Of a DNA stretch of 64,000 nucleotides, positions 41,988-50,947 are shown in pieces. The DNA comes from JBDTDV01 sp039922875. Lineage in GTDB: Bacteria > Actinomycetota > Actinomycetes > Actinomycetales > Microbacteriaceae. Location of the stretch: contig JBDTDV010000016.1 of NCBI GenBank assembly GCA_039922875.1, forward strand, positions 62,001-126,000, in the 5' to 3' direction. Both the position numbers and the translations under genes were made by a program. Numbering within the stretch: the stretch's first letter is position 1; each line of letters begins with the position of its first letter. The notes below the pieces were generated by a model. It was not told the DNA's origin, did not search any database, and saw only the letters and a list, made by a program, of their open reading frames with translations.

Positions 41988-42938
41988 ATGGCGGCAGAAA
42001 TTCACACTCCCGTTCTCTTGCATCGGTGCGTCGATCTTCTCGCGCCCGCGCTGACCGCCGACGGTGCGGTCCTGGTAGACGCCACCCTGGGGATGGGCGG
42101 GCACGCCGAGGCGTTTCTGAGCCGGTTCCCCGGTCTCGTCCTCGTCGGACTGGATCGGGATCCGGAAGCACTGGCGATCGCCGATGAACGTCTGGCCCGG
42201 TTCGGCGAGCGCGTGCACGCGGTGCATACCGTGTACGACGGCATCGACGAGGCGCTGCGTCGGCTGAAAATCCCGGCCGTTGCCGGGGTGTTGTTTGATC
42301 TGGGAGTCTCGTCGTTGCAGTTGGACCGGGTCGAGCGGGGCTTCTCGTACTCAAAGGATGCGCCACTGGACATGCGGATGGATGCCACTGGTGAGCTGAC
42401 CGCTGCGAACGTCCTGGCCCGCTATTCCGAATCCGAACTACGCCGGATCTTTCACGATTACGGTGAGGAGCGACTGGCGACGCGCTACGCCAGGGCAATC
42501 GTGGCGGCCCGCGCCGAGGCACCTTTCCTGCGCTCCGGCCGGCTGGTCGAGGTACTCACCGCGGTCACTCCGGTCGCGGTGCAGCGCCAGGGTCACCCGG
42601 CGAAACGAGTATTCCAGGCGTTGCGGATCGAGGTCAATCAGGAGCTGGCCGCGCTGGAGGCCGCCATTCCGCGCGCGATCGGGTCGCTTCAGGTCGGCGG
42701 TCGGATCGTGGTACTTGCATACCAGTCCCTGGAAGACCGGATCGTGAAACATGCGTTGCATGCGGTTAGCAGCTCCACTGCGCCGGAGGGACTGCCAGTG
42801 GAGTTGCCAGAACACCGGCCGCAGTTCCGGCTGCTGATCCGCGGCGCGGAACTCGCGTCGGATCAGGAGAAGAGCGCCAACTCACGAGCAGCATCGGTCC
42901 GGCTCCGCGCGGCGGAACGGGTAAGGAGTCCGCAATGA
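41988..42938 (+). CDS. rsmH: 16S rRNA (cytosine1402-N4)-methyltransferase RsmH
   Basis: 316 residues if started at the ATG at 41988, which gives the family-like N-terminus MAAEIHTPVLLHRCVDLL; an in-frame ATG at 41946 adds 14 residues without a ribosome site. SAM motifs are VLVDATLGMGGHAEAFL and GVLFDLGVSSLQLD. Also present are GFSYSKDAPLDMRMD, HPAKRVFQALRIEVNQEL and VLAYQSLEDRIVK, all diagnostic. It methylates C1402 of 16S rRNA. The stop overlaps the ftsL start by four bases. Confidence 0.95.
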   Translation: MAAEIHTPVLLHRCVDLLAPALTADGAVLVDATLGMGGHAEAFLSRFPGLVLVGLDRDPEALAIADERLARFGERVHAVHTVYDGIDEALRRLKIPAVAGVLFDLGVSSLQLDRVERGFSYSKDAPLDMRMDATGELTAANVLARYSESELRRIFHDYGEERLATRYARAIVAARAEAPFLRSGRLVEVLTAVTPVAVQRQGHPAKRVFQALRIEVNQELAALEAAIPRAIGSLQVGGRIVVLAYQSLEDRIVKHALHAVSSSTAPEGLPVELPEHRPQFRLLIRGAELASDQEKSANSRAASVRLRAAERVRSPQ

Positions 42939-43546
42939 GCAATCTTGCGCCCAGCTACGCCGCGCCGAAGCCCCGGCCCGGTGCACCCGGCACCGAGCGC
43001 CGCCGGCTGAGAGCGGTCTCGGCACAGGCGCTTCGGCGGGCCAGACCCCGCCCGATCTATGCGGTTATCACTGTCGCCACGCTGATGCTGATCGTCGTCG
43101 CGCAGTTGCTGCTGAGCATCATGGTCTCCCAGGGCGCGTATCAGATCAGTACCGTCGAATCCACCAGCAAGGACTTGCAACGCAGTTACCAGGCGGTGTC
43201 GGAGGACCTCGACCGGGTCGCGTCGCCGCAGAATCTCGCGGCCAACGCGGAGGCGTTGGGAATGGTGATCAATTCCACCCCGGTCTACCTTCGGCTATCT
43301 GATGGGGCGGTCCTCGGCTCTCCGTCCGCCGCAGCAGCCGACGCCGGGACCGTCACGGCCGGCGCAGGGAACCTGGTACCGAACTCGCTCCTGGCCGGAG
43401 TTCCCCTGGTGACCGCACCGAAGGTATCCCCGGCCACAACGCCGCAAACCCCAGCCGAATCCGATCCTGCCAGCGCGTCGGCGGCGGTGGGATCGCCGGC
43501 GCCCGTACCGTTGGATGGTGCGCTGCCAGCACCGACAACACACTGA
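42935..43546 (+). CDS. ftsL: FtsL-like divisome protein
   Basis: 203 residues. A basic cytoplasmic N-terminus (1-40) is followed by one membrane helix (PIYAVITVATLMLIVVAQLLL). A periplasmic coiled-coil segment comes next (STVESTSKDLQRSYQAVSEDLDRVASPQNLAANAEALGMV), then a long low-complexity Ala/Pro/Thr tail. FtsL, with FtsQ/DivIB and FtsB/DivIC, links the ring to FtsW-FtsI. The sequence is poorly conserved and the assignment rests mainly on position and topology. Confidence 0.88.
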   Translation: MSNLAPSYAAPKPRPGAPGTERRRLRAVSAQALRRARPRPIYAVITVATLMLIVVAQLLLSIMVSQGAYQISTVESTSKDLQRSYQAVSEDLDRVASPQNLAANAEALGMVINSTPVYLRLSDGAVLGSPSAAAADAGTVTAGAGNLVPNSLLAGVPLVTAPKVSPATTPQTPAESDPASASAAVGSPAPVPLDGALPAPTTH

Positions 43547-43612
43547 CGATGCACGCGCACTGACAGTGGACCCACTGGCATCAGGCATACAAACGAGGTG
43601 AGGACGAATCCG

Positions 43613-45361
43613 GTGATCACCGCACGGTCGAGCAGGCGCCGGTCAGTGGTGGCCATCCTGACCATCCTCGCCGTCGTCGGGGTCTTTGCGGTCAAGCTCG
43701 TAGATATCCAGATCGTCCAGGCCGCCGAGTTGGACAAGCAGTCAACAGCCGCTCGCGCGGTGCCCAGCGCGGTCTTCGGCACCAGGGGGGACATTCTGGA
43801 CACCAACGGTGTGACCCTGGCCGGAACGGTGATGCGCTACGACGTGGCCGTCTCGCCGTACGACGCGAGCCAAGACGATCCGGCCGCCTATGCCAAGGAC
43901 GTCGTGAAAATCGGCACTGCGACCGGGCTCGGTGGACCGGCGGTGCAGAAGATCATTTCGGATGCCCTCGCCGAGAATCCGAAATCGCTGTATGCCTCGA
44001 TCATCAAGAGCGTTGACGTGACCACCCTCATCGCGTTGGAGAAGCTCAATATCCAGTGGCTGTACTACCAGCGTCATGATGCGCGCACCTACCCGGACGG
44101 CGCCGTGGCGGGAAACATCGTCGGCTTCGTCGGGTCAGACGGCCAGGCGCAAGCCGGAGTGGAATTGGGCTGGAATAACTGCCTGGCGGGCCAGAACGGC
44201 GAAGAGACCTATCAGCGCGGAGCCGACGGTACTCCGATCCCCGGCAGCACCAGCACCATCAAACCCGCCAAAGACGGCGGGACCATCCGGTTGACTCTGG
44301 ATGCCGACCTGCAATATTTCGCACAGCAGAAGCTCACCGAGGCGGTGCGGTCCCTGGGCGCAACCTACGGTGCGGTCACGATCGAGGAGGTCAAGACCGG
44401 CAAGCTGCGCACGGTGGCCGAGTATCCGTCGGTCGACCCCAACAACGTGTCGGCCACCGCGCCTGAGTCCCGCGGCTCACACGCGTTCACCTCGCCGTTC
44501 GAGCCGGGGTCCACTTTCAAGGCGGTGACCGCCTCATCGTTGATCGACGCCGGACTTGCAGACCCGCTAACCCAGGTGATCTCCCCCTACCGGTTCCGAT
44601 CCGGAAACGGCGCAGACCTGACCGACGATTCCTATCACGAAGACGAGCGATTGACCCTGACCGGAGTCTTGGTACGGTCCTCCAATACCGCGATCTCCAA
44701 GCTCGGTACCAGGATGAGCGACGCCGACAGGTACGCGTACATGCAAAAATTCGGGCTCGGTGAGAAGACCGCGGTCGGCTTCCCTGGCGAAAGCGCCGGG
44801 ATCCTCAACCCGTACCAGAAGTGGGATGACCAGACCAAGTACGCCACCACGTTCGGGCAGGGTCTGTCTATCACCTCGATCCAGCTGGCCAGTATTTATC
44901 AGACTCTGGGCAATGGCGGGGTACGCGTGCCCGTGCAGTTGGTCGAGGGCTGTACCCAGAAGGACGGCACCGTGACGCAGCAGCCGAAGCCCAAGGAAAC
45001 CAGGGTGGTCTCGGCCAAGGCGGCGCAGGAGACCGTTAACATGCTCGAGGCGGTCGTGACCAAGGGCGAGAACGCCAAGGCGGAGGCTATCCCCGGCTAT
45101 CGGATCGCCGCGAAAACCGGCACCGCACAGCAGGCCGACGGCAACGGCGGCTACAAATCTAGCTACTTCGTTTCGGTCACCGGCGTCGCCCCGGCCGAGG
45201 ACCCGCAGTACGTCGTTTCGGTGAACATCGCCAACCCGATTACCATTAGGGAGTCGCCAGCCGCCATTCCCCTGTTCAAGACGATCATGTTGCAGGTGTT
45301 GAAAAAGTACCGGATCAAGCCGGCGACCACCCAGCCACCCGACTACCCGCCTTACTACTGA
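43613..45361 (+). CDS. ftsI: septal transpeptidase FtsI (class B PBP)
   Basis: 582 residues from the GTG at 43613, which has GAGGTGAGG upstream; a GTG at 43598 lies inside that site. A short basic N-terminus and a membrane helix (VVAILTILAVVGVFAVKLVD) come first, then the PBP dimer domain (VFGTRGDILDTNG). The transpeptidase domain has S300-T-F-K303 (catalytic Ser), S356-S-N358 and K501-T-G503. It crosslinks peptidoglycan at the septum with FtsW. The tail ends in Pro/Tyr-rich PDYPPYY. Confidence 0.95.
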   Translation: MITARSSRRRSVVAILTILAVVGVFAVKLVDIQIVQAAELDKQSTAARAVPSAVFGTRGDILDTNGVTLAGTVMRYDVAVSPYDASQDDPAAYAKDVVKIGTATGLGGPAVQKIISDALAENPKSLYASIIKSVDVTTLIALEKLNIQWLYYQRHDARTYPDGAVAGNIVGFVGSDGQAQAGVELGWNNCLAGQNGEETYQRGADGTPIPGSTSTIKPAKDGGTIRLTLDADLQYFAQQKLTEAVRSLGATYGAVTIEEVKTGKLRTVAEYPSVDPNNVSATAPESRGSHAFTSPFEPGSTFKAVTASSLIDAGLADPLTQVISPYRFRSGNGADLTDDSYHEDERLTLTGVLVRSSNTAISKLGTRMSDADRYAYMQKFGLGEKTAVGFPGESAGILNPYQKWDDQTKYATTFGQGLSITSIQLASIYQTLGNGGVRVPVQLVEGCTQKDGTVTQQPKPKETRVVSAKAAQETVNMLEAVVTKGENAKAEAIPGYRIAAKTGTAQQADGNGGYKSSYFVSVTGVAPAEDPQYVVSVNIANPITIRESPAAIPLFKTIMLQVLKKYRIKPATTQPPDYPPYY

Positions 45362-45372
45362 AAGAGAGCCAC

Positions 45373-46917
45373 GTGACCGTCTCGGCGCAGCCTTCACTTC
45401 GCCCGGAACACCCTGTGGCCCGCGCACTGGTCCAGTTGGTCACCGAGTTCGATCTCGACCACATCGGCGAGCTGGATTCAGTCGAGGTTTCCGGCCTTTC
45501 GGTGAACTCCAAGGACGTCGGCGCCGGTGACCTCTATGCCGGAGTGCCGGGAACCCATGCCCACGGCGCGCGATTCGCCACGGAGGCGGCCGCGGCAGGT
45601 GCGGTCGCAATCCTGACCGACCAGGCCGGTGCGCAGCTGGCAGCGGACAGCGGATTGCCGGTGATCCTCACCCACGACGTTCGTTCGGCGATCGGCCCCA
45701 TCGCCGCCTGGATCTATCGCACCGACGAGAACCCGGCCACCCTATACGCGGTTACCGGCACCAACGGCAAGACCAGTGTGGTCTATCTGTTGAACGCGAT
45801 TCTTACCCAGCTCGGCATCATCGCCGGATTAAGTTCTACAGCGGAACGGCGGATCGGGTCGCGAGCCGTGGTCAGCCAGCTCACCACTCCGGAGGCCAGC
45901 GAACTGCACGCACTACTGGCCAGGATGCGCGAGGAGGAGGTCCGAGCGGTCGCCGTCGAGGTCTCAGCTCAGGCGCTGAGCCGCCATCGCGTCGACGGAT
46001 TGATCTTCGATGTCGCCGGTTTTACCAATCTCAGCCATGACCACCTGGACGATTACGGCGACCTCGACACGTACTTCAAGGCGAAATTGGAGCTTTTCCA
46101 ACCCGACCACGCCAAGCGCGGTGTGGCAATGGCCGACTCGGACTGGGGCCGAAGGATGGTCGAAGAGTCACACATACCCATCACCACCGTGTCGACCTCG
46201 GTGGGTTCAGACGCCGATTGGACGGTGACTGTCCTCCAGGAGAGGATCGGGTACACCGAGTTCCGGCTGGAGGGGCCGGATGGCCGGGGCCTGCAGACCA
46301 AGGTTCCCGTTCTCGGCTGGTATATGGCAGCGAATGCGGCGCTGGCGATCGTGATGCTGGTCGAATCCGGGTTCGACCTGGACGCCATCGCGCAAGCACT
46401 GCATCGCGACGGCGGAATCGACGTCTACATTCCCGGCCGGGCCGAACGCGTCTCCGGGGAGCGCGGCCCGATCGTCTTGATCGATTATGGACACTCACCC
46501 GATGCGTTTCTGAATACCCTCGGTGCGATCCGCAAGGTGACCGACGGCCGGATTGTGATGGTGTTCGGTGCGGATGGCGATCGGGACACGACAAAGCGGG
46601 CAGATATGGGGGCAATCGCCGCTCGCGGCTCAGACGCAGTGGTCATCACCGACTTCCACCCGCGATTCGAGGATCCCGCGGCCATCCGTGCCGCCCTGCT
46701 GGAGGGAGCGCGTCGCGCCGTGCCGGAATTGGAGCTGTACGAGGTCCCCGACCCCAGGGCCGGCTTCCGTAAGGCGTTGTCGCTGGCGGGAGAGGGCGAC
46801 GTCGTGCTCTATGCCGGGCCGGGCCACGAAGACTATCAAGAGGTTGCCGGTGTGCACTTGCCGTACTCGGCCCGCGACGACGCCCGAGTGGCGTTGCGCG
46901 AGGCGGGGTGGCTGTAA
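45373..46917 (+). CDS. murE: UDP-MurNAc-tripeptide synthetase MurE
   Basis: 514 residues. The N-terminal substrate domain includes VSGLSVNSKDVGAGDLYAGVPG. The ATP site is GTNGKT (129-134), with EVSAQAL and HDHLDDYGDLDTYFKAKLELF (carbamylated-Lys region) following. The C-terminal domain has the specificity segment D427-F-H-P-R431. That differs from DNPR of meso-diaminopimelate enzymes and from the DNPA type of lysine enzymes. Microbacteriaceae often have group B peptidoglycan with other diamino acids at position 3, so the added amino acid cannot be named. Cytosolic; follows ftsI by 11 bases. Confidence 0.95.
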   Translation: MTVSAQPSLRPEHPVARALVQLVTEFDLDHIGELDSVEVSGLSVNSKDVGAGDLYAGVPGTHAHGARFATEAAAAGAVAILTDQAGAQLAADSGLPVILTHDVRSAIGPIAAWIYRTDENPATLYAVTGTNGKTSVVYLLNAILTQLGIIAGLSSTAERRIGSRAVVSQLTTPEASELHALLARMREEEVRAVAVEVSAQALSRHRVDGLIFDVAGFTNLSHDHLDDYGDLDTYFKAKLELFQPDHAKRGVAMADSDWGRRMVEESHIPITTVSTSVGSDADWTVTVLQERIGYTEFRLEGPDGRGLQTKVPVLGWYMAANAALAIVMLVESGFDLDAIAQALHRDGGIDVYIPGRAERVSGERGPIVLIDYGHSPDAFLNTLGAIRKVTDGRIVMVFGADGDRDTTKRADMGAIAARGSDAVVITDFHPRFEDPAAIRAALLEGARRAVPELELYEVPDPRAGFRKALSLAGEGDVVLYAGPGHEDYQEVAGVHLPYSARDDARVALREAGWL

Positions 46918-48330
46918 GTGCTTCCGATGACCCTGGCCGAAATTGCCACAGCCGTGACCGGGAAATTGATTCTTGGTCACAGTGCGGCCGTCGCCGATAC
47001 GGTGATTGAGGGGATTTCCGAGACCGATTCACGGGAGATCACGGCGGGCGGAATCTTTTTCGCGAAGCCCGGCGAGGTGACCGACGGCCATCTCTTTGTT
47101 CCCGCCGCGACGCGCAATGGTGCCGCGCTGGTGATCGTGGATCACGAGCTTGAGGTGTCGGTTCCGCAAATCATCGTCGCGGACACCGTCGCGGCGCTCG
47201 GAGCCCTTGCGACAGAGGTGGTGCGGCGGGTACGAGGCCTGGGGCGGCTGCGGGTGGTCGGGATCACCGGATCGAATGGGAAGACCACCACGAAGAATCT
47301 GCTCGCGGCCATCCTGGGGCGAGTCGGCCAGACGGTCGCCGCGCGGGAATCTTTTAACAACGAGGTCGGCGCGCCGCTGACCATGCTCCGGGTCAGCCCG
47401 GACACCGACTTCCTGGTCGCCGAGATGGGGGCCAGCCGAATTGGCGAGATCGCGCGGTTGATCCGGATGGTCCGACCGGATATCGGTGTGGTGCTGAAGG
47501 TGGGGCTGGCCCACGCCGGTGAGTTCGGCGGAATCGAAGCGATCGTCACGGCGAAGTCCGAGATGGTGACCGAGCTTCAGCCAGCGGACATCGCCGTGCT
47601 GAATCAGGATGACCCCAGGGTTGCCGGCATGGCGGCGGTCACCGCGGCGCGGGTGATCTGGTTCGGTACCAGGGCATCAGCAGACGTGCGCGCAACCGAG
47701 ATCGTGGTCAGCGCAACCGGTACCGCATTCACACTGACCCTCCCGGACGGGCAGAGCCGGCCGGTACGGTTCCGGGTACTGGGAGAACATCACGTGATGA
47801 ATGCCCTTGCTGCGGCCGCCTGTGCCACCGCGCTGGGAGCGGGCGCGGATGATATCGTCCGCGGCCTCGAGTCGGTGCAGACCGCTGAACGGTGGCGAAT
47901 GCAGGTGATGGGGGGGTCAGGCGAAGTCACCATCATCAATGACGCGTACAACGCCAGCCCTGATTCGATGGCAGCGGCGTTGAAGACTCTCGCGCAGATC
48001 GCAGGCCCGGACAATCGCACTGTCGCGGTGCTCGGCGAGATGAGCGAACTCGGCGAGATCTCAGGCGAGGAGCACGACCGGATCGCACTTCTAGCCGTCC
48101 GCTTGAACATCGGCCGACTCGTGGTAGTCGGGCCGGCGGCCAGGCGGATGCACATTTCAACGATCAACGAAGGATCCTGGAACGGCGAATCGGTCTACGT
48201 CGACACGCCGGACGCCGCGTACGAACTGTTGTCGGGAACGCTCCAACCCGGCGATCTGGTGCTGGTGAAATCATCCAACTCGGCAAACCTCCGGTTTCTT
48301 GGGGATCGGCTGGGAGAATTGTTCTCGTGA
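46918..48330 (+). CDS. murF: UDP-MurNAc-pentapeptide synthetase MurF
   Basis: 470 residues, GTG start abutting the murE stop. The ATP-binding loop is GSNGKT (118-123). FNNEVGAPLT, EMGASRIGEIARL and DAYNASPDSMAAAL are conserved MurF segments. It adds the D-Ala-D-Ala dipeptide to UDP-MurNAc-tripeptide in the cytosol. Its end overlaps mraY by four bases, indicating coupling. Confidence 0.96.
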   Translation: MLPMTLAEIATAVTGKLILGHSAAVADTVIEGISETDSREITAGGIFFAKPGEVTDGHLFVPAATRNGAALVIVDHELEVSVPQIIVADTVAALGALATEVVRRVRGLGRLRVVGITGSNGKTTTKNLLAAILGRVGQTVAARESFNNEVGAPLTMLRVSPDTDFLVAEMGASRIGEIARLIRMVRPDIGVVLKVGLAHAGEFGGIEAIVTAKSEMVTELQPADIAVLNQDDPRVAGMAAVTAARVIWFGTRASADVRATEIVVSATGTAFTLTLPDGQSRPVRFRVLGEHHVMNALAAAACATALGAGADDIVRGLESVQTAERWRMQVMGGSGEVTIINDAYNASPDSMAAALKTLAQIAGPDNRTVAVLGEMSELGEISGEEHDRIALLAVRLNIGRLVVVGPAARRMHISTINEGSWNGESVYVDTPDAAYELLSGTLQPGDLVLVKSSNSANLRFLGDRLGELFS

Positions 48331-49421
48331 GAGCACTCCTGATCGCCGGCGCCGTATCCCTGGCGTTCTCCCTCTTTCTCACGCCATTGTTCATCCGGCT
48401 GTTCCGGAAGCTGCAATGGGGGCAGTTCATCCGCAACGATGGGCCGAAAAGCCACCATGCCAAGCGCGGCACCGCCACAATGGGCGGAATCATCATCATC
48501 CTGGGCACCCTGGTCGGCTACTTCGTCGCTCTGTTGCTGGATGGCGATGCCCCATCGCTGTCGGCGCTATTGGTACTGCTGATGATGTTCGGCCTCGGAG
48601 TCGTCGGCTTCATCGACGATCTGCTCAAGACCAGGAAGCAGCAGAGCCTTGGTCTGGGCGGATGGGCGAAGGTCGCCGGGCAAATGATCGTGGCCACGCT
48701 GTTCGCCATCCTGGCGGTGAACTTTCCGAACTCTCGACATGAGACACCGGCCTCGACGAATATCTCGTTCATCAGGGACCTCCCGATCGATCTCATGGTC
48801 TTCGGCAGCGTCGGCGGGATCATCGCGTATCTACTGTGGATCAACGTCATCGTGGCGAGCACCTCCAACGGGGTGAATGTGGCCGACGGTCTGGATGGGT
48901 TGGCTTCCGGCGCGTCGATCCTTGCGATCGGCTCATACATCATCATCGGGTTCTGGCAGTTCAACCAATCCTGTTTCAGCGCCAAGATCGATCCGGCCAA
49001 CCTCTACAAGTGCTATGACGTTCGCGATCCCTTGGATCTCGCGGTCATCGCCACCGCGATCGTGGGAGCTCTGGTCGGCTTCCTGTGGTGGAATACCTCT
49101 CCCGCACAGATCTTTCTCGGCGACACGGGGTCGCTCGCGCTTGGCGGCGCCCTGGCCGCGCTGGCCATCCTCAGCCACACCGAGCTTCTCTTGATCCTGA
49201 TCGGCGGGTTGTTCGTCATCGAGGCCGGGTCAGTGATCGTGCAGCGGGCCTACTTCAAGGTGACCCACGGCAAGCGGATTTTCCTGATGAGTCCGATCCA
49301 CCATCATTTCGAGCTTAAAGGGTGGGCAGAGATCACGGTTGTGGTGCGGTTCTGGATCATCGCAGGACTCCTGATCGCGGCGGGGGTCGGCACCTTCTAC
49401 CTCGAGTGGTTGTCGCAATAG
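48327..49421 (+). CDS. mraY: phospho-MurNAc-pentapeptide transferase MraY
   Basis: 364 residues with about ten membrane helices. Conserved loops are KSHHAKRGTATMGGI, GFIDDLLK, NVADGLDGLASG, FLGDTGSLALGG and SPIHHHFELKGW, containing the catalytic Asp residues and the HHH motif. It transfers phospho-MurNAc-pentapeptide to undecaprenyl phosphate, forming lipid I at the inner membrane face. Its stop overlaps the murD start by one base. Confidence 0.97.
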   Translation: MRALLIAGAVSLAFSLFLTPLFIRLFRKLQWGQFIRNDGPKSHHAKRGTATMGGIIIILGTLVGYFVALLLDGDAPSLSALLVLLMMFGLGVVGFIDDLLKTRKQQSLGLGGWAKVAGQMIVATLFAILAVNFPNSRHETPASTNISFIRDLPIDLMVFGSVGGIIAYLLWINVIVASTSNGVNVADGLDGLASGASILAIGSYIIIGFWQFNQSCFSAKIDPANLYKCYDVRDPLDLAVIATAIVGALVGFLWWNTSPAQIFLGDTGSLALGGALAALAILSHTELLLILIGGLFVIEAGSVIVQRAYFKVTHGKRIFLMSPIHHHFELKGWAEITVVVRFWIIAGLLIAAGVGTFYLEWLSQ

Positions 49422-50947
49422 TGGCGTCGGCATCGGATCGGTTGGATACCCTGACCAGTTGGCACGCCGACTGGCGTGGGCTGCGCACGGTGGTGTACGG
49501 GCTCGGCGTCACCGGATTCGCGGCGGCCGACACCCTGGCCGAACTCGGGGTGGAGGTGCTAGTGGTCGCCGGTTCAGCGAGCGCGGAGCGGACCAGGATG
49601 CTCCAGGTGATCGGAGCGCGGCTGGCGGAGACCGCCGACCAGGAGGAGATTCCGGAGGAGTTGAAGCAGTTCGACCCGGAACTGGTCATCGTCTCGCCGG
49701 GCTACCATCCCGATCATCCGCTTGTGGTCTGGGCGCAGCGGCACGGCATCCCGGTCTGGGGAGACATCGAGTTGGCTTGGCGGTTGCGGGACAAGATCAT
49801 CCGCGCGCAAGAGGGGCCGGCGAAGTGGATTCTGGTCACCGGAACCAACGGCAAGACGACAACCGTGCACTTGACCGCGGCGATGCTGGCCGCCGCAGGA
49901 CACGCCGTTGCGCCGTGCGGCAACATCGGGGTTCCGGTATTGGACGCGATCCGGGACCCGAACGGGTTCGACGTGCTCGTGGTAGAACTCTCCAGCTATC
50001 AGCTGCACTGGCTTACCGATCGGCCGGCCGGGGCGCTGGTCCCATACGCTAGCGCCTGCCTGAATATCGCGCAGGACCATATCGACTGGCACGGCTCATT
50101 CCGCGCCTACCGGGACGCAAAGGCGAAGGTCTATCAGGGCACCACGATCGCGTGTGTCTACAATCGCGCCGACCCGGAAACCGAATCCATGGTGCGCGAG
50201 GCGGATGTTGTCGAAGGTGCCCGTGCCATCGGCTTCGGCCTGCAGCCCCCCAGGTCGGGTGACGTCGGACTCGTCGATGAGATCCTGTGCGATCGGGCGT
50301 TCATCGCCGAACGAGCCACCAGCGCCCTGGAGTTCGGCACCGTGTCCGACCTACGCGAGCGTGGGCTCGGCGCCCCGCACGTGATCGCCAATATCCTCGC
50401 CGCCACCGCCCTGGCCCGCTCGTTCGGGGCGCCGGTCGCAGCCATTCGATCCGCGCTGGAGACCTTTCGATTGGACGCGCACCGGATCGAGCCGGTCGGC
50501 TCGGCGGCCGGCATCCGTTGGATCGACGACTCGAAGGCGACGAATCCGCACGCCGCCCAAGCGTCGCTGCGGGCTTTCGACTCGGTCGTCTGGCTGGTCG
50601 GTGGACTGCTCAAGGGAGTCGAGATCGACGACCTGATCCGCGGAAACGTTGATCGGCTTCGGGCCGCCGTGGTGATCGGGGTCGACCGGGCCGAACTGCT
50701 TGCCGCATTCTCGCGACACGCGCCAAAACTGCCCGTCTACCAGGTCGAGGCCGACGAGACTAGTCAGATCATGCCGGAGGCAGTGCGGCTGGCGTCGGCA
50801 GTTGCCCAAGATGGCGACGTGGTGCTGCTGGCGCCGGCGGCGGCATCCATGGATCAATTTACCGACTACGCCCAACGGGGACGGCTGTTCGCCGCAGCCG
50901 TACAGGACATTCTAGGAGGTGAGGCGGATGGTCAATCCGCCTCGTAG
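49421..50947 (+). CDS. murD: UDP-MurNAc-Ala D-glutamate ligase MurD
   Basis: 508 residues from the GTG at 49421, whose G is the last base of the mraY TAG; another GTG at 49406 is possible. The N-terminal Rossmann strand is VVYGLGVTGFAAADTLAELG, the ATP loop GTNGKT (141-146), then ELSSYQLHWL, NIAQDHIDWHGS and the C-terminal DDSKATNPHAA. It adds D-Glu to UDP-MurNAc-L-Ala (or the residue used here). The last 20 bases overlap ftsW. Confidence 0.95.
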   Translation: MASASDRLDTLTSWHADWRGLRTVVYGLGVTGFAAADTLAELGVEVLVVAGSASAERTRMLQVIGARLAETADQEEIPEELKQFDPELVIVSPGYHPDHPLVVWAQRHGIPVWGDIELAWRLRDKIIRAQEGPAKWILVTGTNGKTTTVHLTAAMLAAAGHAVAPCGNIGVPVLDAIRDPNGFDVLVVELSSYQLHWLTDRPAGALVPYASACLNIAQDHIDWHGSFRAYRDAKAKVYQGTTIACVYNRADPETESMVREADVVEGARAIGFGLQPPRSGDVGLVDEILCDRAFIAERATSALEFGTVSDLRERGLGAPHVIANILAATALARSFGAPVAAIRSALETFRLDAHRIEPVGSAAGIRWIDDSKATNPHAAQASLRAFDSVVWLVGGLLKGVEIDDLIRGNVDRLRAAVVIGVDRAELLAAFSRHAPKLPVYQVEADETSQIMPEAVRLASAVAQDGDVVLLAPAAASMDQFTDYAQRGRLFAAAVQDILGGEADGQSAS

